A DNA stretch of 64,000 nucleotides from assembly GCF_000004195.4 (NCBI RefSeq), contig NC_030683.2, positions 78,399,410 to 78,463,409 on the forward strand, read 5' to 3'. The notes below the pieces were generated by a model. It did not search any database. It saw only the letters and a list, made by a program, of their open reading frames with translations, and had not been told where the DNA came from. Position 1 is the first letter of the stretch, and every line of letters begins with the position of its first letter. Position numbers and translations under genes: made by a program. The stretch is from Xenopus tropicalis. Lineage: Eukaryota > Chordata > Amphibia > Anura > Pipidae. Below, piece after piece: positions 15,201 through 26,759 of this stretch.

Positions 15201-18040
15201 TGGGGGTATGTTCACATTCGGGCCCCTACATGCCACATACTTGGGTAAACCTATACATATTGGGCATCAAACTGTTCAGTGGACCCCTGGTGTTCAAATT
15301 CAGGGTGTTTTATCTTGGTACCTAATGCTATGTGGGAGATAAGATGCTTCAAAGTGGAAGCTTTGAGGGGATTTTTGGAAATGTCATCAAAATTGCTAAC
15401 TTTAGAAAAGCTGTGCGGCTTGGTACTTTGGAGTAGAAAGACATGGGTACCCATTTTAGATTCGGGGGAATGTGTACTTTCCAAAAATATATGACTTTCT
15501 GGGGTGAGCGTACTTTTTTGTAGCTTTATCCCACATATAATAATGTAAATGTGTTGATTTTGCAGGAGCTGAAATGACAGAAATGACAGTTCATATGGGG
15601 GTATGTTCACATTGGGGCCCCTACATGCCACATACTTAGGTAAACCTATACATATTGGGCATCAAACTGTTCAGTGGACCCCTGGCGTTCAAATTCAGGG
15701 TGTTTTATCTTGGTACCTAATGCTATGTGGGAGATAAGATGCTTCAAAGTGGAAGCTTTGAGGGGATTTTTGGAAATGTCATCAAAATTGCTAACTTTAG
15801 AAAAGCTGTGCGGCTTGGTACTTTGGAGTAGAAAGACATGGGTACCCATTTTAGATTCGGGGGAATGTGTACTTTCCAAAAATATATGACTTTCTGGGGT
15901 GAGCGTACTTTTTTGTAGCTTTATCCCACATATAATAATGTAAATGTGTTGATTTTGCAGGAGCTGAAATGACAGAAATGACAGTTCATATGGGGGTATG
16001 TTCACATTGGGGCCCCTACATGCCACATACTTAGGTAAACCTATACATATTGGGCATCAAACTGTTCAGTGGACCCCTGGCGTTCAAATTCAGGGTGTTT
16101 TATCTTGGTACCTAATGCTATGTGGGAGATAAGATGCTTCAAAGTGGAAGCTTTGAGGGGATTTTTGGAAATGTCATCAAAATTGCTAACTTTAGAAAAG
16201 CTGTGCGGCTTGGTACTTTGGAGTAGAAAGACATGGGTACCCATTTTAGATTCGGGGGAATGTGTACTTTCCAAAAATATATGACTTTCTGGGGTGAGCG
16301 TACTTTTTACTAGCTTTATCCCACATATAATGATGTAAATGTGTTGATTTTGCAGAAGCTGAAATGACAGAAATGACAGTATATATGGGGGTATGTTCAC
16401 ATTCCGGCCCCTACATGCCACATACTTGGGTAAACCTATACATATTGGGCATCAAACTGTTCAGTGGACCCCTGGCGTTCAAATTCAGGGTGTTTTATCT
16501 TGGTACCTAATGCTATGTGGGAGATAAGATGCTTCAAAGTGGAAGCTTTGAGGGGATTTTTGGAAATGTCATCAAAATTGCTAACTTTAGAAAAGCTGTG
16601 CGGCTTGGTACTTTGGAGTAGAAAGACATAGGTACCCATTTTAGATTCGGGGGAATGTGTACTTTCCAAAAATATATGACTTTCTGGGGTGAGCATACTT
16701 TTTACTAGCTTTATCCCACATATAATGATGTAAATGTGTTGATTTTGCAGAAGCTGAAATGACAGAAATGACAGTATATATGGGGGTATGTTCACATTCC
16801 GGCCCCTACATGCCACATACTTGGGTAAACCTATACATATTGGGCATCAAACTGTTCAGTGGACCCCTGGCGTTCAAATTCAGGGTGTTTTATCTTGGTA
16901 CCTAATGCTATGTGGGAGATAAGATGCTTCAAATTGGAAGCTTTGAGGGGATTTTTGGAAATGTCATCAAAATTGCTAACTTTAGAAAAGCTGTGCGGCT
17001 TGGTACTTTGGAGTAGAAAGACATGGGTACCCATTTTAGATTCGGGGGAATGTGTACTTTCCAAAAATATATGACTTTCTGGGGTGAGCGTACTTTTTTG
17101 TAGCTTTATCCCACATATAATAATGTAAATGTGTTGATTTTGCAGGAGCTGAAATGACAGAAATGACAGTTCATATGGGGGTATGTTCACATTGGGGCCC
17201 CTACATGCCACATACTTAGGTAAACCTATACATATTGGGCATCAAACTGTTCAGTGGACCCCTGGCGTTCAAATTCAGGGTGTTTTATCTTGGTACCTAA
17301 TGCTATGTGGGAGATAAGATGCTTCAAAGTGGAAGCTTTGAGGGGATTTTTGGAAATGTCATCAAAATTGCTAACTTTAGAAAAGCTGTGCGGCTTGGTA
17401 CTTTGGAGTAGAAAGACATGGGTACCCATTTTAGATTCGGGGGAATGTGTACTTTCCAAAAATATATGACTTTCTGGGGTGAGCGTACTTTTTACTAGCT
17501 TCATCCCACATATAATGATGTAAATGTGTTGATTTTGCAGAAGCTGAAATGACAGAAATGACAGTTCATATGGGGTATGTTCACATTGGGGCCCCTACAT
17601 GCCACATACTTAGGTAAACCTATACATATTGGGCATCAAACTGTTCAGTGGACCCCAGGCATTCATATTTAGGGTATTTTATTTGGTTACTTTATGACCT
17701 GTAGGAGATAAGATACTATAGACTAGAAGCTTTGAAGCGATTTTTAAAAAAAATCACAAATTTTGATAAAAACCAATAACTTTAGGAAAGCATTGCGACT
17801 TGATAGTTTGGAGTAGACAGACAGTTGTGCCTATTCTGTATTCCCCAGAATCTGTTCTTTCCAAAAATGTACAATTTTCTGGGATAAACCTTCTGTTAGT
17901 AGAATTTTGGCCTTGAAATCCAAAGTATGCAGTTTTTTTGGAGCAGTGCTTTGGGAATTTGGTAGTGTACTGCTGGGAGTTTTTGACCTATACAAGTGAG
18001 AAATCTCCATAAAACTATATATATTTGGTATTGGCACGTT
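12255..18040. repeat. 395-bp tandem repeat array, about 15 units
   Basis: The anchor word gcttggtacttt recurs at about 12657, 13051, 13452, 13838 and then every 395 bases to 17393. Degenerate units lie at both edges (about 12262 and 17797). Units from 13671 to 17640 are nearly identical, the three on the left are clearly diverged, and the last is badly decayed. Each unit also contains ggggccctacatgccacatac-type and ttccaaaaatatatg words. Every unit shows the same 126-codon minus-strand frame, but 395 is not a multiple of three, and changes between units look like homogenisation rather than coding constraint. Confidence 0.95.
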
Positions 18041-18370
18041 CAGGAGACATGGGACTTTCCAAATCAGTTGTATATTCGTGCATAAAATAATTTTTGTTTC
18101 TAGTATGTGTGATTATATTATGGAAAATTTGATTTTTTTTGCATTTTTAGACATTTAGAAGCCTATATCTTGTTACAGAATTGGAATTACACAAAAATTC
18201 TACCATATTTTGAAAGCTTAGGTTGTTCTGAAAAAAACGATATATTGTTTTCCTTGGTAAACTAAAAGTCCCCCCGAGGAAAGGCCCCTAAAGTGAAACA
18301 GTGCAAAATGTTCAAAAACTGTCTGGCAATACAAGTTCCGCTTTGACCAAAATGGCTGGCAGTAAAAGGG

Positions 18371-18560
18371 TTAAAGGAGAAAGAAAAATCTCAGCAGGTA
18401 AATGATTGTACTCACTTACCTGATACCCCAGGCCGGTGCTGCTGTTAGCACCATTATATTTTGCAGTGCTGTTGCACCTGTTGCATACTCCTCAGCAAGT
18501 ACCACGGAGGGATCCTCTCCTTTCTTTGAGCTGGCACACAATGCCAATAAAGTAAAAAGC
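18371..18560. mobile_element. Partial T2-type MITE
   Basis: This begins TTAAAGGAGAAAGAAAAATC right at the right boundary of the piggyBac-type element. It continues with cctgataccccaggccggtg, the wording of the MITE copies near 53880 and 58690. No right end was found, so it is truncated or interrupted. Confidence 0.5.
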
Positions 18561-19696
18561 TGAACTTATTATTATTCCATTTATTTTAAATCAAACTATA
18601 TAATATTGACTTAAACAAGTTTTTAATTAGAATATTCTTAATTTTTAGCTATAATACATTTTGATTATTTAAGTTCTTCTTGAATTGCAGCACAACCATC
18701 ATCTCATATATTAATAAATGACCCCCTAAATGAAGAACATCCAAGGATTCAACATGACATCACTTTGTTGGGTGCACTGATGTTCCATCATCATAAATAA
18801 GCCCTCATCTGTGTGTATTACTTCTACTTCAGGAATTATAAAATATGTTACTCTGTCTTGCAAGTATATCCATTGCTATGTTGTGCTAAAAGAACAAGGC
18901 AAATACGTTTGGAAGAATCAAACCATCAGTCATTCTTTGATTTGTTTAGTGAAGTTGCCTCTGATGCATTTAACATCTGGACCACTAAGGGAATCAATAA
19001 AGTGAAAGATTTACTAGATGAGGCATATAAATTATTCACTTTTAAACAGGTACATTCTAAAATAATGAAAAAAAATGTTTTCATAATTTCTAGTGAAAAG
19101 CTGCATAAAATCAATAAGAAAACCTAAAGATGAAGATTTAAAAAATCCATTAGACATTTTATAATTAATAGCAGTTATATGTTAGAGTACGCTCCCTATA
19201 ACAAACATTATTGTTTCATTTGTACCTTGTACTTTTTTATTGGCTTTTGAAAAAAAGAATTATTGAAATATAAAGGCTATTCAAGAGCTTGTAGAAAATT
19301 GTTTCACAAAAAAGCATAGCCAGGGGCCTGTGGACCCAGTAAAATATTTGGTGCTGGCCCACTTCCTTATCACACAACAATAACCTTAATGACCTCTGGT
19401 TTTTGAATGCCACTCTTGCCCACGTCTAATGGACTTCCCATAAATTCTGCAACTGGCTAAATACAAGTTGTTTCATAAAATTATTGCTTAGATGTTCCAT
19501 AAACACAATTATTATCATATGTATTAGAGCAGAAGGTTACTAGGGGTTTGTTATGATCCTATTTTATGACTCTTTAAAGATACACTGACATCAGAGATAA
19601 AATGTTTTGGTTTTTTTACAGTGTGTCTAGGATGAATTTCATTTATTTATCCAGGTCATGATATAAAGTATCAAGTAGAATTCTAGTATAAAGTCT
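18561..19696. other. Intergenic, nothing recognised
   Basis: AT-rich DNA with short chance frames only. I see no repeat ends or RNA genes. Confidence 0.5.
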
Positions 19697-19765
19697 AAAG
19701 CAACTGGGCTTTCTAAGTTTTCTTGAAAAGTTTCACCTCTCATCCAAGCAGCTTCTTCCGTTCAA
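19697..19765 (-). repeat. Left arm of an inverted repeat, retroelement-tail-like
   Basis: The words caactgggctttctaagttttcttgaaaag recur inverted at 20571-20605 (ttttcaagaaaacacagaaagtccagtt). On the minus strand the piece contains ctgcttggatgagaggtgaaa, a phrase I associate with the downstream region of Penelope-like elements in fish and frogs. That assignment is from memory and weak. Confidence 0.35.
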
Positions 19766-19909
19766 CTGAGTAGTAGAGAATTCCCCAGCATTTAAACCCT
19801 TATGGGTAGTACAGTCACAGACTCAGTAAGAAAAGTCCACTCAGTAAGAGAATGGGCCAAATTAGCAGGGCTAATATCTCAGGACAAGACACAGCAATCT
19901 ACCTGTATT

Positions 19910-20570
19910 TGTCACGGTCGGTATCCCAAAAACTCAGAACTGGCTCAAAGGGCCCGGTCTCTGCTCACGCTTCTGCCTCTAACAGCCGCCTTTCACGTCA
20001 GTAGGAGCTACTCGGATGCCGCCAGGTCTTATAGTGAGAGACCCAAGGAGAGAGTTCTGAGCAAGCAAGGGAACCAGAACCGTGTTACAGGGAGAAGGGG
20101 AACAAGACAGCGTAGTCAGGGGTCAGGCCGGGGTCAGCAACAATCAGACAGCAAGGTATCAAAAACGGAATCCGGAAGGGTGGTCAAACAGGCAAAAGGT
20201 CGGTCCAGGCAGCAAACAAGAATAGTCAGAATCAGGCAAAAGGTCGGTCCAGGCAGCAAACGAGAATAATCAGAACAGGCAAGGATCAAGACGAGGCAAT
20301 ACAATAGAGAAAAACACCCAGGAACTTTAAGGAAGCAAAACCTACGTTGGGCAATGATTGAAATCGAAAAAGCACTTTAAATATTAAATTTTCGCACCAA
20401 AGTGACGTCATACGCGGCGTCGAACACAAGTGCGCATGCGCGCGCAAAACCCGGAAGTACGCACATGCACGCATACGTGCCCACACGCTTACGTGTGCGT
20501 CTCAAAAAGGTGAAGGAGGCGCGCGCGCGCATAGGGGGAAGAGAAGTCAGGAAATTCTTTACGTTTTTCA
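19910..20570. mobile_element. Solo or truncated LTR of the gypsy family
   Basis: It begins TGTCACGGTCGG and follows the same order as the gypsy LTRs at 33499 and 37378: an accgcc/gccgcc segment, gagctactcggatgccgcc, runs of ggtcaggcaaggtcgg-like words, and a CpG-rich tail with gcgcgcgcgc. Its length of about 660 bp also agrees with those LTRs (662 and 656 bp). The right end is uncertain: the expected ...TTACA is replaced by ...TTTACG, and GTATT before it only partly matches the bases after it. No internal retroelement sequence adjoins it. Confidence 0.65.
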
Positions 20571-20605
20571 AGAAAACACAGAAAGTCCAGTTCCTGTTTG
20601 TTTTA

Positions 20606-21448
20606 ATGAACAAATGGGTGTTCTATAACATAACACTGATCTATTATAAAGCAGAAGTAATGATTTCTGAACATTGCATGCCCCTTTTTCTCTATACAGA
20701 CATACTGGGGGCTAATAGGTAAATCAGAAGTTAATCAGTACAAGCAGTGTCCTATTTGTGAGAAGATGTTTACTATAGAGTGGAACATTTATGCAAGCGC
20801 TGCTAATGTGTAGACGGTAAATTGTACTCACGGAGAAGAAACCCCCCCATGTTTGGAAGTAATTAGAATAAAAGAAGGGTTTCATATGTTTTTTTTAAGA
20901 TTTGCAATTGTTATTACTGCAAAAGTGTCCCTTGTCAGGAGAGCTGAAATATTTTATGTAATTTATTAATTGTTACTGCACAAAGCTGGGGTGGTGGTGT
21001 TCAAACAATATTTATACCTGCCAAAATGTTATCCCACTAAGTAAGGGTCTTTAGTCATATAGGCCTGCATTAGTTTTAAAAGAGGTTTTAAAACTTTGTA
21101 GCTATTTTGTCTTGTCTTGTTTTCATGTTTGATGCTGGCTGGACAGTTGAAATGTACAAAGCAAGTTGCTTGCATGGACATCTTTAATAAATGCACTTCT
21201 ATGTGAGAGCTTCAGCAGTAAAATAATTTGCCCCTTGGCTGTATTCACAACTCCTGACCAATACCATCAAGTAAATCTTATATGAGCATTTCAATTCATG
21301 CAATAAAATGACATGATTGAGGTCTCTGGCCTAAACAAGGGCTCATTAGGGAATTTGAGGTTTTGTGGAAGTAAGGTAGGATTGTCACAACAATTGTCTT
21401 ACTAGGCATTATGGAAAAGGGTGAGTAGAAAATTTCCCCAAATTGTAT
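20606..21448. other. Intergenic, nothing recognised
   Basis: AT-rich sequence. I found no reading frame, terminal repeat or RNA gene that I can support. Confidence 0.5.
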
Positions 21449-21815
21449 TTAAAGTGATACTGACACTTAAAAACGACTCCTCAAAATATGAATGTACATA
21501 AAAATTTGCCTATAGGTCATGTTGATTGATTTTCACTGAGAGATTTGCTTTTGTAAATAATTGTTACTTGAAGTTCCTAAACCTGACTGTTTTGCCAACT
21601 GACTGTCCCTTCCCAACCTGTCAGTTATAGCTTCTAATGCTAACGGCCTCCTGCTGGACAAATATGGCAGCCCCCTTATAGGAGAACATGGGGGATCAGA
21701 CAGGTAATATAAAAGCATTGGCAAATACTTTACTGGCAAAAATGAAGGTCATGCAAAGACAATGTTATGATAGATGTAAAAATAGGTTTAATTTCTGGTG
21801 TCAGTATCTCTTTAA
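21449..21815. mobile_element. T2-type MITE
   Basis: TTAA lies at both ends (21449-21452 and 21812-21815). The left end reads TTAAAGTGATACTGACAC and the right end, reversed, TTAAAGAGATACTGACACC, giving inverted ends of about 18 bases with two mismatches. It is about 367 bp with no coding capacity. Confidence 0.8.
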
Positions 21816-23299
21816 GATGATAAACAGTAAGATGTTTAGAGATAGTTATGTGTGGAATGCAACATGGAGTGGTGGCACTAAAAATAAATAAAAACGGTGG
21901 ATATCTTCTCTTCATTAATTTTATTTTGCCTTTAATGAATTCTGCAATCCAGAAGTTAGGTAACGATTTTAACATTTGTTTTGTTTTCCCGAAATATGTG
22001 TTGAGAAATGTTCAGCCTGGCCATATTCTGAAAGTCATGCCCATATTAAACAAATTTACCTGATATCTCTGCAGAGTGTGTGACCATGGCATCAATGCCA
22101 CTCATGATTTTGATTTTGCTTAGGCATTTTGATACAGTGTTATTTAAGATGCTGGCCTGTAACAATTATGCGGTTGGTTTTTGTTTTTCTTTTGTAACAA
22201 AGTTTACTCAAGCATCAACTGAAATTGTAAATAATATCAGGATGGTGGGGCTGCCTGTATGGCAGAGAGAAATCACCCGGAACAATTTATAGAAACCTGG
22301 TTGAGGCACACCTTTGTCTCTAATAAAATGTATTGTGCCTGAGGCTGAGCTTTCAGAAAGAGCCAGCGCTACATATTAGCACTGTTTTCAGGTAACCTAT
22401 TATTTCTCCTACTTCCATGTAACTGGAGTCCCAAGCCATACTTTAAGTCACAATAAGTTAAGAATTAAAGAGACAAGTGGATAGAGGTCCCTGCCCTGTA
22501 GAGCTTACAATCTAAATGGTGGTGTGAACAAGTGGTGTGAATAAGAAACTGGAAAAGAAATAGGAGAGGGCCTGAATAAGAAGCTATGTAATAAAAAGCT
22601 TCACAGAACAATAGTTTTTTGGCCACAGGGCCAGTGACCCCCCAGCTACAAAACGGAACAAACAAATAATGAAAATAAAAGCAAGTAATGTGTAAAATTG
22701 AATTACCCCTTTAATGAACTTCTGACAAATCAAGGTTGTGGCCAAGCCTACTTTTTTACATCTCCCATAGAAGCAGATACATGGCTCCATCTCAGGACCA
22801 ACAACAAGTTCACCATTATGTTATGACAAGCAGGCTGGTTGTGACAAGACAGTGTCAATTTACCATCACCTTAGGCTTCTAATGGGCTTCTGGGAAGAGA
22901 CGCCACTACTGCCCATTTGAGACTTCACAAAACTTACTTTTCCCCTGTATAATGTGCTAATAGCACATGTAGAATACAGGGGGGTGCTTTAACACAACTT
23001 AACAGGGAAAGAGATAGTCAAGGACTCCATACTTTCTATATCAACATACAGTGGCTGCTGCAAAACTAAACTGCATTCTCTAGATGTACTAACATTAGCA
23101 GCCAATTTTGAGGCCCACATCTTTCAGCAGAGTAAGGGCTATACATAAGCACAGTGCAGCCTACAGCTTCTTACAAATAAACTTTTCTAATTTGAACTAC
23201 CAGCTGGTGTTAAACAGAAACTCTACAGCCCTGTCTTTACAATAGAGTAACATCTGCCTCCACACAAGTACATGTGAAACTGATCCAAATTCAAGCACA
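21816..23299. other. Intergenic with a partial T2-like repeat
   Basis: Around 22490-22715 the wording (gagggcctgaataagaagctatgtaat, acaatagttttttggcc, tgaattacccctttaat) matches the repeat at about 51970-52250. It ends in TTAA preceded by cccct, so it looks like a partial T2-type element. The rest shows nothing recognisable. Confidence 0.5.
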
Positions 23300-24725
23300 G
23301 AGTAATGCATAATTATTGTAACCCTTTCTTGTCACACTCCCGTAGAACAGGATCATACTCACTTTACCACTGGCGCAGTTTTTGTGGCAATCAGGTAGCC
23401 TCTTTGCTATGAAAGATCCTGGGAACTGGAATTTACAATACAGTGCCTCCACCAAGTGTACAGAGTACACCTCAGGGGAATTCCAGAAGGCAAAATAAAA
23501 CACACACAGTTTGCAGTACCAAATATAAACTTTAAGTAAAAGTAAAAGTAAATAAATGCAATGGGCATCTATAGTTAATACAACAATCCTGCACTGTCTC
23601 TGTAGCAGATAATACACTGACTGACTACCTAGGACAGTGCTTTCAATATCACATTCCCACAATCTAGCTCTGGAAAGGATTAAATAATGCACAGTTCAGT
23701 TTAATGCAATGTGTCCCTTCCCAAGAGCTCTTATAACCCGGGTAGCACTACCTTCCACAAAGTACCCCTCCTTGGACTTAGTAGCTGCTCCCACATAGCA
23801 GGTACACAAACAACACTTGTCTGTACACAGGGGTCCCATCCTTGCCAGTATCCTCGTTGTTTTGGTGGCTGTCACGAAGCGCTCCCTACCTGCTCCTGGT
23901 GTGCGGCGGCGTCCTCCCTCTCGGCACGGCGAATCCAAGATGGCAGCGCCCAGGGCTCCACGTGGGCGCAAGGACGCCGGTGCGATGACGTCACGCGCTA
24001 TGGCGCCAAATTCAAACTTAAAAGGACGCCAGAGACCCAGGTTCAATGCCAGAGTATAGCTCAATATTCCTATTGTGTTCCTGGGTCTCTAATTGTCTGT
24101 TCTGCTTTCCTGTTGCTGTTCCATTGCCTGTTCCTGACCTTGAACCTTGCTGCCTGCCTCAAGTGACCTTTTGCCTGAACCTGACCTTTCTATTGGATTA
24201 CCCCGCATCTGTACTTTGCTCGGACTCGCTGGAAGCGGCCTTCCTCCTTGATCCTGGCTTCACCCCCCCGTGAGTGCCGAAGGCCCCCGTTGACAGTGGC
24301 TCACTCACCAGGGTGCTCACAGAGGCAGATACACTGGAGTTTACAGGTGGCTCTGCAGCACAGACACTCTCCACAGTGGCACTGATCACCTCCTGGTTGG
24401 CAGGGAACAGGATGGGCTCTTGCTGGAGCTCTAAGCCTTTCCTCTTGGCTGACCTCCACTCTGGCTTAAGAAGAAACTTGTCTAATCTCCTCCTGGACCT
24501 CCTCTCTTTCACACTGGTTCTGTCTGGATCCTGCGGCAGGGGACCCTTTATAACTCAGTTAGTTCAACCTGTGGATTTGGCTCCAAACCCTCTCTCTTTC
24601 ACTGGGCCCTCCACTTTTCCTAGATGTTCATTGGGGCTTCTAGCCAGTCGGATTGTTCCTCTGCCTATAACCAGGCTGAATGATTTCATAGGCAGAACAG
24701 GGGGAAAGGTTCCCTGATCCCCTAC
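23300..24725 (-). repeat. Unclassified sequence split by a solo LTR
   Basis: This is moderately GC-rich and unlike its AT-rich surroundings. On the minus strand a frame starting at 24512 (MKERRSRRRLDKFLLKPEW...) enters the LTR. If the LTR and one target duplication are removed, the frame stays open for roughly 50 further codons. I do not recognise the peptide. It might be part of a retroelement or simply a repeat with a fortuitous frame, and I claim no function. Confidence 0.3.
23870..24295. mobile_element. Solo LTR with perfect target duplication
   Basis: The block starts TGTCACGAAGCG and ends CCGTTGACA. It is flanked by GTGGC at 23865-23869 and again at 24296-24300, a perfect 5-bp target duplication as made by gypsy and retroviral integrases. 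It is 426 bp. The TGTCACG start resembles the longer gypsy LTRs of this window, but the interior (ttgcctgttcctgacctt words) differs, so it belongs to a different family. Confidence 0.85.
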
Positions 24726-25156
24726 AATGGCTCAAGAAATTCACACCTTTATTTTTACTGCTCCAGGAAATGCATTTAACAGACAAGAGGTGTGTAAGCT
24801 CATAAGGATATGGGTAGGATGGTCTTTAACTCCACCTCCATGCTCATAGAGTGTCTGTTCTTATTACAAAAGGCATTTCCTTAACACCAAGCCAAATTAT
24901 CAGAGACAACTACAGTAGCTTTATTATTATTATAACTATTACTACAGGTATAGGATCCATTATCCAGAAACTGATATGCAGAAAGCTCTGAATTACGGGA
25001 AGGTTGTTTCCCATTTTAATCAAATAATTCAAAATTATATAAGGTATTTAATTTTTTTTCAGTAATAAATAAACAAAGCAGTATATTGTACTTGATCCCA
25101 GCTAAGATCATTAATCCTTTTGGCAGGAACACAGTCCTATTGGGTTTACTTAATGT

Positions 25157-26550
25157 TTAAAGGAGAAGGAAAGTCATTTTGGCATTTTACTGTCAATAGA
25201 TTTGCCACCTAGAACACTATATTTATTCTGCAGAAAGCATTACCATACCTGAGTAAAGAGCCCTAGAAGCTCCCTCTGTTTGTTTAAAGGAGAAGGAAAG
25301 GCCAGTAAAGAGTTAATCTCAAAATGCAGGCATACCTTCAGTTGTCTCAATAGTGCCCTTAAGTCTCCCCATACTTCACCTGTTCAGAAGATCAGAAGCC
25401 AAACAGAAAAAAAAATGCTGAGCAGTGTAGAGAAAATTCCCATAATGCATCACTCCTTCCCAGACTTGGCGTCTTGTTACTGTAGGCGGCGCATGCGCAC
25501 AAGCGTCTGGCAGCAGCAGCAGCAGGTGAGGAGAGCAAAAGAGAGAGAAAAGTCCGGCTGCAATCAGAAGATCAAGTTTCCTTCCACATTTCTTTCTTTA
25601 GTTTCGGGTTATCCTCCCAAAGCCTCGCAGCCAATCAGGCAGCGGCTAGGGGCTGGTCCTAGTCGGCTAATGGTCAGTTCAGGCTGGCTTGGGGAGGACT
25701 GGGCACAGAAGGTGGGTGCCGCTGCTTGCTGCCGTACTACAGGTTTAGTGGCACACTGGGTGCTGGGCGCCGCAGCTGCTGCTGTGACAGTAAAAGCCAG
25801 GTTTGGCTCCAGAAGTGCTGGCAAGTGGAGCTGCGATGGGGGAGTTGCTAGCCCCAGCTCAGGTTGCCTCTTCCCCCGGCAGGTGCTGGGGGGGGGACAG
25901 GCAAGCGGAGTGGGGGTGCTGACTAGAGGACGTGGGGGGTGTAGCTGGACGATACACATAAGTGGATTCACATAAGGACGCAGCTGCAGGGAGGGGAGAC
26001 ACAGAAGGATGCGGGGGGGCGCAGGGAGGATGTTGGGGACGCATGCGCAGTAGAGACAGTGAGGGAAATGTGGGCATCCATTGTTAAAGATGGCGGCGCC
26101 GTTCACTGATACAAGTATGTAGGTTCTAGTATGTGTATCTCTGTAAATCTTTCATTAGGCAAGCCAGAAATATAGCGTTTTTACACAGCAATAGTAGTAC
26201 TATTTAACAGTGTGCTTAATAGATTTTGACTTTCCTTCTCCTTTAAGATAGCAGCTGCCATTTTAAGTAGCTTCCTGCTTGCAGCTCTAGCCTTGGTAGC
26301 TCAGATCACACATTCCTAAGGGAGGGGGAGGGACTTCTTAGCATCCTTGTAGGGGGGGAGCAGGAAAGAGGAGAGAGCTGCGCAGACTCTGGCCTCAGGA
26401 ATAAAGGATTTTTCTGAGAGAGGAAGTCAGATACCCAAGAGCACTTTTACAAAAAAGGAGACAAGAAATTCTGTGTTTCATTTGATAGAGGACTCAGTGC
26501 CACTTTTCTGTCAGTGCTTATGGCTGCATTTACATAGACCTTTCTGATAG
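25157..26550. mobile_element. Outer T2-type MITE, itself interrupted
   Basis: It starts TTAAAGGAGAAGGAAAGTCA at 25157. Its body (agaacactatatttattctgcagaaag; gccattttaagtagcttcctgcttgcag; gcatttacatagacctttctga) is the inverted equivalent of the copy at 43818-44318. Another T2 element splits it at 25284. The right terminus appears lost: the sequence passes into the surrounding MITE near 26550 without a clear TTAA end. Confidence 0.75.
25284..26246. mobile_element. Inner T2-type MITE, GC-rich centre
   Basis: Bounded by TTAA at 25284-25287 and 26243-26246. The left end is TTAAAGGAGAAGGAAAGGCC and the right end, reversed, TTAAAGGAGAAGGAAAGTC. It is 963 bp. Its left segment (agagttaatctcaaaatgcaggcatacctt) matches the 541-bp copy at 31192. 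The centre is unusually GC-rich for this region (cagcagcag, ggggggg and gcatgcgcac words) and gives long open frames on both strands, which I regard as composition artefacts. Confidence 0.85.
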
Positions 26551-26759
26551 ATAGTAGATCTAAGGTATAAAAATCCAAATAACAGAAAACTGGAAAACCC
26601 CAGGTGCTGAGCTTCTGGATAACAGGTTCAATACCTAGATTATTATTATGCACTGTATGCTAGCTAACAATCCAGTGACCTTGGTTATATTTCAGCAGCC
26701 CTCACTGCTGGGAACATAAATTAGTTTTTCTCTTCCCAGATGATTTTTTGAGGAGCTGG

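Larger units (their letters stand above)
11470..18370. mobile_element. Large non-autonomous piggyBac-type element
   Basis: TTAA lies on each side (11466-11469 and 18371-18374). The ends are inverted: CTCTTTTACTGCCA on the left, and CCCTTTTACTGCCAGCCA read inward from the right, with one mismatch in the first 14 bases. This fits the ends I recall for Xenopus Uribo/TxpB piggyBac elements (CCYTTTBMCTGCCR), which also target TTAA. The element is 6,901 bp but has no transposase frame. Its interior holds a hairpin cluster at the left end, a TTTACACAC-like simple repeat, a long 395-bp tandem array, and about 330 bp of other sequence at the right end. At roughly 6.9 kb it is far larger than ordinary MITEs. 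It would depend on a transposase supplied from elsewhere. Confidence 0.8.
24945..26637. mobile_element. CAGGTATGGGA MITE interrupted by nested elements
   Basis: The left part (24945-25156) begins caggtataggatccattatc and has the usual cagaaagctctgaattacgg. The right part (about 26551-26637) has taaggtataaaaatcc and ends ggttcaatacct. A T2 element sits between the two halves, replacing the middle of the MITE. Preceding bases are TA. Confidence 0.75.

Noticed and set aside
13671..17504. A series of nearly identical 126-codon minus-strand frames, with 71- or 89-codon frames opposite
   Set aside because: They recur once per 395-bp unit of the tandem array. Both strands are open over the same bases, and there is no domain, signal or start context. 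They are by-products of repeat homogenisation.
12255..18040. Regular repeats suggestive of a CRISPR array
   Set aside because: Units are 395 bp with no distinct spacers, and the host is a vertebrate.
25280..26106. Frames of 231 (plus) and 165 (minus) codons in a GC-rich patch
   Set aside because: They lie inside a T2-type MITE bounded by TTAA, the related copy at 31192 lacks them, and both strands are open because of base composition.
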